Source of the DNA: Bacteroidales bacterium
Lineage (GTDB): Bacteria; Bacteroidota; Bacteroidia; Bacteroidales; UBA932
DNA length: 11,025 bases
Assembly (NCBI GenBank): GCA_017509375.1
Contig: JAFWPT010000172.1
Span: forward strand, 1-11,025
Direction: 5' to 3'
The first letter of the stretch is position 1; each line of letters starts with the position of its first letter. Made by a program: the position numbers and the translations under genes. Below the pieces are notes generated by a model that saw only the letters and a list, made by a program, of their open reading frames with translations, did not search any database and had not been told where the DNA came from. Shown here in pieces: positions 1 to 8,843 of the stretch.

Positions 1-1025
1 CCGTAGTGGTTGTATCCACTGCAGTTGTTCTTGATGTCCTTCACCTGCTCTTTCTCCGCCTCCTGCAGGCCGATTATCGCCGGACGGTAGTAATTGACCA
101 TGGCGTAGTAGGCGCTCCTGCGGTTGGTCCAGTCGCGCTCGTCGGTGTCGGGATTGGTGGATTTATCACGTGCCGATGCGAAACGTACGTTGGACGACAT
201 GATCATCAGACCCTCTGGAATGACGTCGGGTTCCGGTGAGTAGGCATGGGATGTGAGGGTGTACACTTTCGCGGGAAGGGCGTTCAGCGAGGAATTTGTC
301 GAGAACACCATCTGCGTGCCGTCCGTGGCCCTTACGGTGAAGCGCATGCCGCTGGCATAGTTCTGTGCGGGAATCAGCACGAACATGCTGCTGCCGAACG
401 CCAGTCCGTCTCCGGGGGCGTAAACTACAACCCTGGAAGTGGCTCCGGATGCGGCGGTAATGCTGCTGAAGTCGGTGTTGAAAGGTCCGCTGACCTTCTC
501 GCTGCCGAGGCTCTCGAACATCATGGACGATATCTTTGCATCGTATGTGCCGGGGACCGTAAGCTTGATGGCCGCCATCATAGGGTTGAAGGTCAGGGAG
601 CCGGAGCTGCCGCTGCCCACCATGACGAACGCGGAGGCATCATAGGTCTCGGACTGCATGTTCTGGGTCGCCGGAAGGGTAATCCTTGCCCTACCGGAAC
701 TGTAATTGGACACGAATGTCGCCGGGTATGCATAATAGTACGGAGGATTGATGACTCCGGAAACCGCAAACGTCGCCTTGTTGGTCCCGACGTATTCGGA
801 ACCGGCGTCGAGGGCGGTAGAAGTGACTCCGTTTACGAAAATGGCATCGCCTGCTGCCCAGTAGTTGGGATAGGACGAACCGTTCTTTGCTCCCAGAACC
901 GTCTTGGTGGCATCCTCCTGGTTAATACTTGCCTCGAAGATCACCGTCTTGGGTGCGAGTTCAATTTTCGGCTCCTGGGTGCATGCAACGAGGAGCGCAA
1001 TGGCGAATATACTGAACTTTTTCAT
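1..1025 (-). CDS. Fimbrillin-like / EEP-domain lipoprotein, partial (C-terminus beyond left edge)
   Basis: Reading from an ATG at 1025 gives 341 codons with no stop before the window edge, so the gene is cut off at its 3' end. It begins with a lipoprotein signal peptide, MKKFSIFAIALLVAC, whose lipobox cysteine is residue 15. Residues about 25-260 look like a fimbrillin (Mfa-like) domain: ATKT at 39-42, WAAGD at 56-60, then beta-rich sequence typical of that family. At about 272 an EEP hydrolase domain begins: MIMSSNVR (metal-site Asn 279) and IIGLQEAE (Gln 321, Glu 322). The later EEP motifs (NTH, DxN, SDH) lie outside the window. About 40 of the 71 visible EEP residues match the lipoprotein two genes upstream (hand count). 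The start lies 8 nt after the small ORF's stop, so it is probably co-transcribed. Likely role: surface-anchored phosphoesterase or nuclease-fold enzyme; substrate unknown. The fimbrillin call rests on motif resemblance only. Confidence 0.87.
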   Translation of the reverse strand, partial: MKKFSIFAIALLVACTQEPKIELAPKTVIFEASINQEDATKTVLGAKNGSSYPNYWAAGDAIFVNGVTSTALDAGSEYVGTNKATFAVSGVINPPYYYAYPATFVSNYSSGRARITLPATQNMQSETYDASAFVMVGSGSSGSLTFNPMMAAIKLTVPGTYDAKISSMMFESLGSEKVSGPFNTDFSSITAASGATSRVVVYAPGDGLAFGSSMFVLIPAQNYASGMRFTVRATDGTQMVFSTNSSLNALPAKVYTLTSHAYSPEPDVIPEGLMIMSSNVRFASARDKSTNPDTDERDWTNRRSAYYAMVNYYRPAIIGLQEAEKEQVKDIKNNCSGYNHY

Positions 1026-1033
1026 ACCGTCGG

Positions 1034-1180
1034 CTAGTTATTGTTATAGTTCCACTCAAAACCTTCGAGATCGTCTTTTTCGTCGAGGTTGGTCAGTCCA
1101 TTGGTGCTGGCGCACAGGGACACTCCGGTTCCATATATAGGAATCAGATGGGTGTCAGGATTTAAATATTCTTTTTTCAT
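1034..1180 (-). CDS. Small hypothetical protein, 48 aa
   Basis: This short frame fills the gap between two lipoprotein genes: ATG at 1180-1178, TAG at 1036-1034. It starts 5 nt after the upstream gene's stop and ends 8 nt before the next ATG, the same tight spacing as the rest of the operon. It begins MKKEYLNPDTHLIPIYG, has one cysteine (residue 23, SLCAST), and ends in an acidic stretch and FEWNYNNN. There is no hydrophobic segment of signal-peptide or membrane length, so it is probably cytosolic or exported by an unusual route. From memory, Bacteroidales genomes hold many short ORFs with an MKK-Y-P start, a central small-residue stretch and an acidic, aromatic tail, often beside fimbrillin-like lipoproteins; I cannot assign a function. 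The MKK start, fit to the gap and operon spacing support it being real, but a chance frame of this length is possible. Confidence 0.6.
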   Translation of the reverse strand: MKKEYLNPDTHLIPIYGTGVSLCASTNGLTNLDEKDDLEGFEWNYNNN

Positions 1181-1185
1181 AATCA

Positions 1186-3732
1186 TCAATAGTTGGCGCC
1201 GGGAGGAGTGCAGGTCTTCTGGGGGTTACCTCCGAGCTGTGACCAGTTGGGTCCGGGGGCCGTTGTCTTGGAGCATTTGATCTTGTAGAGCACCGCACCC
1301 TGGGAGTTCGAGCCGGTCACATATATGGTGCCGTCCGGGGCAATGGTCGGGCTGGTCCTGGGATTCTCGAGTTCCACCGAGGAAATGAGCTTGCCGTCTG
1401 CGGATGAGAGCTTGAGCAGCTTGTTCCCGCCGTAGTCGATTATGTAAACATAGCCCAGGTTGTCGATGGCCGGAACACCGGTGTTGTAATTACCTTCGGT
1501 GTTGTAAACCCAGCCCGTGTCGCCGGTCTTGGAGTTCAGGCGGAAGACCTTTTGGGCAGCACGGAAGTAGGCGTTGCCGTCTGCGTCGAGTACGCAGCCA
1601 AGGCCAAGGACGCCGGAGTTGGATTTGGCTTCCAGTTCAACTTTCCACAGAGGAGTCGGTGCCGAATCGTACACGTAATTGTCCAGGTTGTACTTGGCGC
1701 AGATCATATTCTCGTTGTCGCTGGTGGCGCAGACATATACGCAATGGTCGGTGCCTACCGCGGGCTGGCCGGCCTTGCACAGGTAACCGTTGCCGTCGGT
1801 GTGGCGCATGCCGAGCAGGTTGGTCTTGCGGCCGGCGTCGCTGTTGGCGGATGTCTTCCAGTTGCCTATGGCGCCGTCGACCACGGCTACGTGATATCCG
1901 CCGCTGGTCTCGGTGCTGGGTTCACGTCCCTGCTTGGTGCCGCCCCTGTTGGTCGAATAAACGAGCTCGCCCTTATATCCGGCGGCCATGCCGCCCCAGG
2001 TGCCCTTGTCGCACTCAAGCACCTGTACCAGCGACCCGTTGGAGCGTCTAAATACTGCGCAGTTCTTTGTGAGGTCGTTACCGCAGTTCGTCATGACTAC
2101 TGCGACGTAGTCTCCCACGATGGTCGGAATAGTATTGCGGTACTGCGAGGTGTTTCCGGTGTCGTGGTACCAGTTTTCGCCGGTAAGGTCGGGCCTGATG
2201 GAGTACAGGCCTCCGTGGCCGTTTTCGCTGTAACCGTACTGGACAGGGATGTACACGTTACCCTGGGCGTCGATGGACGGTGTGGGCGTCTGGATGTCGC
2301 GGTCGGTGACGTACGGCTCACGCCTGCCGATGTCGTAGCTGCCGAAGATGTTGCCGTCGGGATTGAAGCCGACTAGATGATAGCCGGAAGAAGCCACGTA
2401 AATCTTGTCTCCGGAAGGAGTGACGGCGGGTGCCGTCCAGTCCGCCACGGCGGTTCCCTTTCCGTCGACGGTATCGTCGTAGAGCTTACACCACTCTATG
2501 TTGAGGTCGTGACCGCCGGAAATGGCTACGGAGAAGGTTTTGGAGGCGGATGCTTTCTGGCCGTAATGGTCTGTGACCGTGAGGCTTACGGGGATATCGT
2601 CACCGTAGGTGTTGAACATCACCTCCGGGTTCTGTGCAGAGGAAACGATACCGCCGATATTCCATTCCCATACCTCGATGCCGTCTTCCGATGTGGATTT
2701 GTCGATGAATGTAATCGTCTCGTCCATCTTGGGACTTGCGGGAATCTCGAAGTCGGCGACGGGCTTCTGCTTTTCGGTAGAGCCGGTCTTGAACTTGAAG
2801 ATTGCATATACCGGATGGTGGTCGGAAATCCACAGGCCTTTCCACTTCATGTTGAGGGTGCGGAAACGGAGACACTTTTCAAATCCGGACCAGAAGATGT
2901 GGTCGAGGTGCTGATGCTTGGAAATCGTGCTCTGACTGCCCCACCAGTGGAAAGTTTCTATGTTGTCGGTGAGAGGAGCGGTCTGCCTGGCGCTGGCGTA
3001 TTTTTCCTTAATCGGCGCCAGTATCGGATCGGTCTCTTCCAGGTTCCAGTCTGCCGAAAGGACGACAGGCAGTCCCGGAGGGCACTTCTCCTTGACGGTA
3101 TTCAGAATAACCTGAACCTCTTTGGGTTGGGAGGCCTCATACAGGCTGAAGTGCGTATTGATGTAGAAGAACCGGCGTCCACTTTCCTTGGCGGTAAGCA
3201 CGGCCCACGTAGCGGTGCGGCTCTGCCCGTACTTCCCATCGGTCATTTCGGGGAAATAGCTTCCGATTACATCGGGAGTGGGAGACAGCCATACGGTACC
3301 CCAGTCTTCAAGCTGGATTTCGTCGGTCTTGTACAGGATCGAGGTCGATTCTCCATTCTGAGCCCCGTCAGAGCGGCCGACGCCTACGAAGGCGTAGCCT
3401 TTGCAGTTGGAGATAATATCCGCGACCTGGTTCATTTCGGCCTCCTGGACACCGATTACCATGGGCTGCATGGTGTTCACCATCTGGAAGTAGCCCTTCT
3501 TGCGGACTTCCCAGTCACGGTCGCCGACATCCGGGTCGTCCGCCTTGTTGCGGGCGGAGTAATAGCGCACGTTGGAGGACATTATCATGAGTCCCTTAAC
3601 CTCCTCGGTGGGAAGCGGATCTTCATCCTCCGGCTCGACGGTATACCATTTACTGTAATCCAGCTGCTGGTGCTGGTAGCAGGACGGCAGCAGGAACATA
3701 GCCAGGGTCAGGATCAAACTATATCTTTTCAT
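1186..3732 (-). CDS. EEP-PKD-PQQ-propeller lipoprotein, 848 aa
   Basis: A multidomain surface or periplasmic lipoprotein. The signal peptide ends in LLPSC with the lipobox cysteine at residue 18. Residues about 47-315 form an EEP domain resembling the EEP-1 group of Mg-dependent hydrolases, with the expected motifs: SSNVR (Asn 54), GVQEAE (Glu 97), YINTHF (His 194), SADWN (Asp 228, Asn 230, in place of the usual GDxN), HLDHIF (Asp 277) and SDHHPV (Asp 304, His 305). It therefore looks catalytically intact. Residues about 323-405 are a PKD domain (PVADFEI, FIDKST, WEWNIGG, VSLTVTD). Residues about 410-848 hold beta-propeller repeats of the PQQ type, such as SIDAQGNVYIPV, VLDADGNAYFRAA and IAPDGTIYVTG, and the protein ends with NWSQLGGNPQKT, a form common near PQQ blades. 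It starts 13 nt after the SusD stop. The domains suggest a phosphoesterase with a binding or docking propeller; the phosphoester substrate is unknown. Confidence 0.93.
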   Translation of the reverse strand: MKRYSLILTLAMFLLPSCYQHQQLDYSKWYTVEPEDEDPLPTEEVKGLMIMSSNVRYYSARNKADDPDVGDRDWEVRKKGYFQMVNTMQPMVIGVQEAEMNQVADIISNCKGYAFVGVGRSDGAQNGESTSILYKTDEIQLEDWGTVWLSPTPDVIGSYFPEMTDGKYGQSRTATWAVLTAKESGRRFFYINTHFSLYEASQPKEVQVILNTVKEKCPPGLPVVLSADWNLEETDPILAPIKEKYASARQTAPLTDNIETFHWWGSQSTISKHQHLDHIFWSGFEKCLRFRTLNMKWKGLWISDHHPVYAIFKFKTGSTEKQKPVADFEIPASPKMDETITFIDKSTSEDGIEVWEWNIGGIVSSAQNPEVMFNTYGDDIPVSLTVTDHYGQKASASKTFSVAISGGHDLNIEWCKLYDDTVDGKGTAVADWTAPAVTPSGDKIYVASSGYHLVGFNPDGNIFGSYDIGRREPYVTDRDIQTPTPSIDAQGNVYIPVQYGYSENGHGGLYSIRPDLTGENWYHDTGNTSQYRNTIPTIVGDYVAVVMTNCGNDLTKNCAVFRRSNGSLVQVLECDKGTWGGMAAGYKGELVYSTNRGGTKQGREPSTETSGGYHVAVVDGAIGNWKTSANSDAGRKTNLLGMRHTDGNGYLCKAGQPAVGTDHCVYVCATSDNENMICAKYNLDNYVYDSAPTPLWKVELEAKSNSGVLGLGCVLDADGNAYFRAAQKVFRLNSKTGDTGWVYNTEGNYNTGVPAIDNLGYVYIIDYGGNKLLKLSSADGKLISSVELENPRTSPTIAPDGTIYVTGSNSQGAVLYKIKCSKTTAPGPNWSQLGGNPQKTCTPPGANY

Positions 3733-3745
3733 ATCGTATCATTTT

Positions 3746-5596
3746 TTACCATCCGGGATTCTGGTCGAGTTTATATCCGTGGTTAGCATACTCGCGTATG
3801 ACCTCGGCAGGAATAGGATAGAGGTACTGGCGGTCGTCGTCGTGCCATACACGCTTGATGGTGACCTCGTAGCGGAGGTCGTAGCCGCCGTCGGGGTTCT
3901 CGTCCAGGCGGAGGCCCTGCTCGGTGGAGTCCTCAGGATACACGTGGACGTATTTGTTCTGGGCGTAGCTGGGAACTGCTTCGTACGCGTCATAGGTGAC
4001 GTAGAAGTCCTGTGTGTCGTCATCATTAACCTTGAACTGGGCGTTCAGGGCGGGCACGTGGATGCCGGTCCAGGGGACGCGCTCGAAGTTCTTGCCTTCC
4101 TTCCAGCGCTTGAGGTCGTCGGCACGGAAGCCTTCGTACACAAGCTCTATGGCACGCTCCCTGCGGATCTCGAGGATGACGGGGTCGGTGACATCCGGAT
4201 AGAAAGTCTCCTGCAAGTATTTGTCCACCTTCGTAGGCTTGGAGGAGGTCACTCCAGGCTTGTCCTGGATGCCGGCGCGCAGGCGCAGGGCTCCGATGGT
4301 GTTAGCCCAGTCGGCGTCGGTGAGCTCTCCCAGTTCGGCCATCGCCTCGGCGTAGTTGAGCAGCACTTCGGCGTAGCGGATTATGGGCTGGCTGTTCTCG
4401 TTTTTGTTGGTCCCGTTCTTCTCCGTACTATCCTCAACATACTTGATTGGGTGGTAGCCGGTGATGGCGACACCGTCCACTATGTTGGGACGGCGGTCCC
4501 TCCAGCCTCCTCCCTTGATCTCGTACCTGGGTCCCTTGACCGTCTGGGCCAGGCGGGCGTCGCGGCCGGAGAACTCGTTGATGAAGTTGGTGGCCTTGTA
4601 TTTAGCCTTGTCGGTAAACGGAGTGCCGTCCGTGCACAGGTAGGTGAAGATGAAAGCTCTGGACAGGCAGGTGCAGCCGCCGTAGGTGGGTGAATTCCAG
4701 TACCAGTTGGCGTCGCCGGTCACCAGGTCGATGAGGGATGCCTGTACGCCCAGGATGACTTCATCGGTGAGGATGTCCTTGGAGTAGAAAAGGCTCCTGT
4801 ATGCACCGAGGGAAGGATTGTCGGTCAGATAGGCATCTGAGCACACCTTGTTGTTAAGCAGTACCAGAGGGTCTAGGATAATCACCTTCGCGGCATCCGC
4901 TGCCTGACGGTAAAGCTTGTCCGCAGTCCATTCTTCAGTCTCCAGATTATGGTACTTGCGCCAGGATGCTTCATACAGGCATGCACGGCTCTTCAGGGCA
5001 TAAGCTGCATTCTTTGAGATGCGGGTATTGCTCTTGGAAGATGTGGTCCGGATGTTTTCGGCCGCAAAGTCGAGGTCGTCGATTATATGGCTGATGATCA
5101 CGTCGCGGGAATCCCGGTTCTTGTACATCTCGTCCACCTCGTCGTTCTTGAGGCAGTGGTCGAACCAGGGCACGCCGCCGTATTTGAAGAGTTTCTGGTA
5201 ATAGAAGTAGGCCCTGAACCAGCGGGCGAGACCCTCGTAATGGTCCTTGTCGGCCTGCGGAACGGTACAAAGGTCGCTGTGGATGCCGTCGATAAAGTAA
5301 TTGACTGTACGGAGGTTGCCCCAGCCCCAGGAAGTGGCGGTCTCCGCCGTATATGCGGCGGTGTAGAACGTGCTTACGCTCCTGCTTACGGCATAGTCCG
5401 TAGTCCCTTCACCGCTGGTTAGGTCGCTCAGTGACGGGAGTTGATTGTAGAATGAGAGTGAATATGCCTCCAGACCCTGTGCGGAAGCGAAGATGAGTTC
5501 CTTGTTTCCGGATGTCACAGGCAGTTCCTCGAGGGAGCAGGAATAAAGGCTGAACGCTCCAAGGGTGGCGATGATCAATATTCTGTACTTTTTCAT
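3746..5596 (-). CDS. SusD/RagB-family surface glycan-binding lipoprotein, 616 aa
   Basis: The outer-membrane partner of the SusC transporter; SusD-type proteins form a lid over SusC and help capture the oligomer to be imported. The signal peptide MKKYRILIIATLGAFSLYSC puts the lipobox cysteine at residue 20, followed by SLEELP. Family signatures include WGWGNLRTVNYFIDGI (90-105), GLARWFRAYFYYQKLFKYGG (122-141), PIIRYAEVLLNYAEA (404-418), RRERAIELVYEGFRADDLKR (478-497) and a C-terminal YPIPAEVI (593-600) leading to QNPGW at the end. It is full length, somewhat longer than SusD itself (about 550 aa). It starts 5 nt after the SusC stop, so translation is probably coupled. The ligand cannot be read from sequence: SusD proteins diverge strongly between substrates, and I identified no binding-site residues. 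Confidence 0.97.
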   Translation of the reverse strand: MKKYRILIIATLGAFSLYSCSLEELPVTSGNKELIFASAQGLEAYSLSFYNQLPSLSDLTSGEGTTDYAVSRSVSTFYTAAYTAETATSWGWGNLRTVNYFIDGIHSDLCTVPQADKDHYEGLARWFRAYFYYQKLFKYGGVPWFDHCLKNDEVDEMYKNRDSRDVIISHIIDDLDFAAENIRTTSSKSNTRISKNAAYALKSRACLYEASWRKYHNLETEEWTADKLYRQAADAAKVIILDPLVLLNNKVCSDAYLTDNPSLGAYRSLFYSKDILTDEVILGVQASLIDLVTGDANWYWNSPTYGGCTCLSRAFIFTYLCTDGTPFTDKAKYKATNFINEFSGRDARLAQTVKGPRYEIKGGGWRDRRPNIVDGVAITGYHPIKYVEDSTEKNGTNKNENSQPIIRYAEVLLNYAEAMAELGELTDADWANTIGALRLRAGIQDKPGVTSSKPTKVDKYLQETFYPDVTDPVILEIRRERAIELVYEGFRADDLKRWKEGKNFERVPWTGIHVPALNAQFKVNDDDTQDFYVTYDAYEAVPSYAQNKYVHVYPEDSTEQGLRLDENPDGGYDLRYEVTIKRVWHDDDRQYLYPIPAEVIREYANHGYKLDQNPGW

Positions 5597-5601
5597 AGCC
5601 G

Positions 5602-8600
5602 TCAGATTTTAATGGTTATACCAAGTGAGAACGTCCTGAGGGAGGTGAGGTTGTTACCGTCTCCGAAGTTGTCGGTGCCGTTGCCGAGATCGACGTCGGA
5701 GCCGTGGGTTGCAGTGACGATATCAACGTCCGTAGTCAGCTTGTACAGAGGCGCCCAGGTATAGAGGTTCTCTCCGGAGAAGTAGATGCTGAGGCCGCTC
5801 AGGCCGATGGGTTTCAGCCATTTGCGGGGCAGGTTCCAGCCCACCTGGAGATTCTGGAGCCGGCAGTACGCGGCGTTAAGGACATAGCGGTCCACCTTGT
5901 GCTGGCCGGAGAAGAATATGCGGTAGTAGCCGCTGTATTTAGGCAGGAAGGAATCGGGATTCTCCGGCGTCCAGGCGTTATTGACCGTCCAGGCCAGTGC
6001 ATTACCGTAAGGTCTGTGGTACTGGCCCCAGATGATGGATTCGCCGCTCGGGTACCAGTCCTGCTTGCCTATGCCCTGGAACATGGCGGATGCGAAGATT
6101 CCGTTCCATTCCAGATTCAGCGAGAGCGAGTAAAGATACCGGGGATGTTTGTTTCCCACGATCACCATATCGCCCGGATCGTTTGCCGTCTGGGCTCCCT
6201 TGTCGATCTGATGGTTGCCGTTGTTGTCCCTCAGTATGACGTCGCCGGGTTTTGATATGTATCCCTCGTTGATCTGAATGAGCTTGTTGACGTAGGGGTC
6301 TCCCTGACCGTAGTAATTGTTGATTTGGTCGTCGCTCTCGAAGAAACCGTCAAACTGGAAGCCCCAGATTTCGCCGATTTCCTGTCCCTCGTAGTAGTCG
6401 CTCAGAGCCTTGGACGGGTTGTTGTAGCGGGTGATGAAGGAACGGTTGTCGGCAAGGGTGGCCTTGACGCCGTAATTGAGGGCGTGGCCTGCGAGAGGGA
6501 CGGAATCGTCGTAGCTCAGCGTAAGTTCGAAGCCCCGGGTGACCAGGTCTGCGTAGTTGCCCTTCGGCGCGCTGGCGCCATAGGTGTCCGGCAGGGTCGG
6601 GCCGACAGTGTACATATTCAGGGTATTGCGGACGTAGTAGTCGCCCGTGAAATTGACCTTTCCGTTGTAGAAGCCTATATCGACGCCTCCGTCAACGGTC
6701 CTGGACGTTTCCCAGGTCAGGTTGTCGGGAATCTGGCTCGGAATAGAGGTGATGCGTCTTTTGCTCTCACCGTCTATAACGTTGCTGAGGTTGGAGAATC
6801 CGAACCTCTCCACGAAGGAATACTCGGATACGTTTCCGTTGCCGAGCTGGCCCCAGGAGGCACGCAGCTTAAGGTTGGATATGAATGCCGGGTCAACGTT
6901 CCACCAGTCTTCCTTGGAGACTCTCCAGGCAGCGGAGGCGGAAGGGAAGAAGCCCCATTGCTGGTTGCTGGGGAATTTGGACGAGCCGTCGTAGCGTCCG
7001 TTGAGTTCCAGCAGGTAGCGCTCGTCGAAGGAGTAATTGAGCCTTGCGAAGAAGCCTGCGCTCTTCCAGCGGCCCTCGTAGGAATACTCCGAGAAGTTGT
7101 CTCCCATCGCCATGTTGATGGATTCAACGTCCTCGGAGATGAGTCCGTAGCGCAGCATCTGGAAAGTCTTGGATGCGTACTGTTCCCAGTTGAAGCCGGC
7201 CAGTACCTTGAAATCGTGCTTTTCATTCCACACGTTTGTATATTCCGCATAGACATTGGTGGAAATGTAGTTGCTGCGGAACCAGTACTCCTGGATATAG
7301 TCGTTCACGCCGGGAGTTCCTCTCCACGTAACCTCTCCCGGAGCCTCGCTGTAGCTGACCATGGTGTTCTTCTTCAGATTGTTCTCCCAGTTTGCCTTGA
7401 AGGAGAAGTCTGCGTTGAGCCTGAGGGTATGGTCGAAGAATTCCGCCCGGGCACCCGTGGTGGTGGTAATGTTGTTCCGGTACTTGTCGGTATAGTTCTT
7501 TCCGGTTACCAGACCGCCGATTGCCATTGCACCGCTCTTGGTGAGGGTCCCGTCGGGATTGAAAACCGGAGCGCTAACGTGGCCCTCGTCCTGAATGCTG
7601 CGGAGGAACAGGCCGTTGTTGTTCTGGTTATGGCTGGCGGGGATATGGTTCTTTTCGTAGTTGTATGAGAGGTTTTCCCATATTTTCAGCCATTCGAAGG
7701 GCCTGGCGGTGATCTTGGACCTCAGTGCGGTCGTGAAGTATTCGTCAGGGTTGAAATTCAGGATTCCGTCGTATTTGTAGATACGTCCGGAAACGTAATA
7801 GTCGATCTTTCCCGATGTGCCGCTGGCGGAAAGATTGTGCGTGCGGGCCATCGTGTACGGCTTGTAGATGATTTTATAGTAGTTGGTGTTGCCGTAATAA
7901 ACGTACCTGCCGCTCTCGTCCACATCCACCTCGTCGGTGATGCCCTTCTGCTTGCGCCTCAGGAATTCGTCCATCCAGGCCTGCGAGTACTCCTGGCTGG
8001 TGTTGATTCCGGAAGGCTCCAGGCCCCAGTAGTTGTAGTATGCTTCCCTGAACAGAGCTGCATACACATATCCGTCATCGACGATGTTGGGGAGGTTGGT
8101 CGGAGTCAGGAAGGAAAGGTTGTCGTTGTAGGTAAAGTTGAACTTGCCTGCCTCCTGCGATGCGCTCTTGGTGGTGATGAGCACCACGCCGAACGTCGCG
8201 CGGGAGCCGTAGATGGACGCAGATGCGGCATCCTTCAGCACGGAAACGCTCTCGATATCGTCCGGGTTGAGCAGGGCCGGATCGCCTTCCACGCCGTCAA
8301 TGAGCACCAGCGCGTTGCCGCCGCCGCCCACTGAGGTGGTGCCTCGGATGTTGTAGTCGGCGCTTCGGCTGGGCTTACCGTCGGAAAGCGTGATGTTCAG
8401 GTTAGGGATGGCGCCCACCAGCATTTGGGTAGCGTTGGAAGAAGGTCGCCCGGCGAAGACTTCCGAGGTGACCTGGTCCACGGCACCGGTCAGATTAGCC
8501 CTTTTGGATGTTCCGTAACCCACGACCACCACGTCGTCCAGGAATTCGGAAGACGTGGAAAGCAGGATTTCCATAGGGCCGGAGCCGCTTACCCTGAACG

Positions 8601-8838
8601 TGTGGTCCTGATAACCCAGGGAGGAGACGACGATCTCCTGTCCCTGTGATGCGGAAAGAGAGAACTTTCCGTTGATGTCTGTGACCGTTCCGCTAGATGT
8701 CCCCTTGAGCAGTACGCCGGCGCCGATCACGGGCTCCCCGGTGGCGGCGTCCTTTACTACGCCGGTGACCGTGTAGCTCTGCGCGAAGCCTGTTACGGCC
8801 AGGAGCATCAACAGTATGGATGTAACAAATCGTTGCAT
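5602..8838 (-). CDS. SusC/RagA-family TonB-dependent outer-membrane transporter, 1078 aa
   Basis: Imports oligosaccharides or similar ligands across the outer membrane using TonB energy, paired with the SusD downstream. I chose the ATG at 8838 because it begins a proper signal peptide, MQRFVTSILLMLLAVTGFAQ; a longer frame back to 9018 would overlap the upstream gene and lacks a signal peptide at its start. Residues about 22-95 form the N-terminal carboxypeptidase-regulatory-like beta domain (VTGVVKDAATGEPVIGAGV, TDINGKFSL). The plug follows, with DDVVVVGYGTSKRANLTGAV (101-120), NIRG (163-166), ALVLIDGVEGDP (176-187) and the SusC hallmark SVSVLKDAASASIYGSRAT (197-215) leading to GVVLITTK. The remainder is beta-barrel, with aromatic-rich strands and a typical end, LRTFSLGITIKI. 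Length is normal for the family. No anti-sigma-interacting N-terminal extension (STN domain) is present, so direct FecR-type signalling through this protein is unlikely. Confidence 0.97.
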   Translation of the reverse strand: MQRFVTSILLMLLAVTGFAQSYTVTGVVKDAATGEPVIGAGVLLKGTSSGTVTDINGKFSLSASQGQEIVVSSLGYQDHTFRVSGSGPMEILLSTSSEFLDDVVVVGYGTSKRANLTGAVDQVTSEVFAGRPSSNATQMLVGAIPNLNITLSDGKPSRSADYNIRGTTSVGGGGNALVLIDGVEGDPALLNPDDIESVSVLKDAASASIYGSRATFGVVLITTKSASQEAGKFNFTYNDNLSFLTPTNLPNIVDDGYVYAALFREAYYNYWGLEPSGINTSQEYSQAWMDEFLRRKQKGITDEVDVDESGRYVYYGNTNYYKIIYKPYTMARTHNLSASGTSGKIDYYVSGRIYKYDGILNFNPDEYFTTALRSKITARPFEWLKIWENLSYNYEKNHIPASHNQNNNGLFLRSIQDEGHVSAPVFNPDGTLTKSGAMAIGGLVTGKNYTDKYRNNITTTTGARAEFFDHTLRLNADFSFKANWENNLKKNTMVSYSEAPGEVTWRGTPGVNDYIQEYWFRSNYISTNVYAEYTNVWNEKHDFKVLAGFNWEQYASKTFQMLRYGLISEDVESINMAMGDNFSEYSYEGRWKSAGFFARLNYSFDERYLLELNGRYDGSSKFPSNQQWGFFPSASAAWRVSKEDWWNVDPAFISNLKLRASWGQLGNGNVSEYSFVERFGFSNLSNVIDGESKRRITSIPSQIPDNLTWETSRTVDGGVDIGFYNGKVNFTGDYYVRNTLNMYTVGPTLPDTYGASAPKGNYADLVTRGFELTLSYDDSVPLAGHALNYGVKATLADNRSFITRYNNPSKALSDYYEGQEIGEIWGFQFDGFFESDDQINNYYGQGDPYVNKLIQINEGYISKPGDVILRDNNGNHQIDKGAQTANDPGDMVIVGNKHPRYLYSLSLNLEWNGIFASAMFQGIGKQDWYPSGESIIWGQYHRPYGNALAWTVNNAWTPENPDSFLPKYSGYYRIFFSGQHKVDRYVLNAAYCRLQNLQVGWNLPRKWLKPIGLSGLSIYFSGENLYTWAPLYKLTTDVDIVTATHGSDVDLGNGTDNFGDGNNLTSLRTFSLGITIKI

Positions 8839-8843
8839 AAATA

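Noticed and set aside
246..1037. 263-codon open frame on the plus strand
   Set aside because: Antisense shadow of the fimbrillin-EEP gene; the minus-strand reading has a lipoprotein signal and EEP motifs.
2377..3786. 469-codon open frame on the plus strand
   Set aside because: It lies wholly antisense to the EEP-PKD-propeller gene and the SusD end, in the same codon register as the propeller gene. Such frames stay open because the sense gene rarely uses TTA, CTA or TCA codons; the translation shows no recognisable domain.
3779..4693. 304-codon open frame on the plus strand
   Set aside because: Codon-register antisense shadow of the SusD gene, with no plausible start context or domain.
6325..7668. 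447-codon open frame on the plus strand
   Set aside because: Antisense to SusC and in its codon register, with the same codon-use explanation. The SusC reading has clear family motifs throughout.
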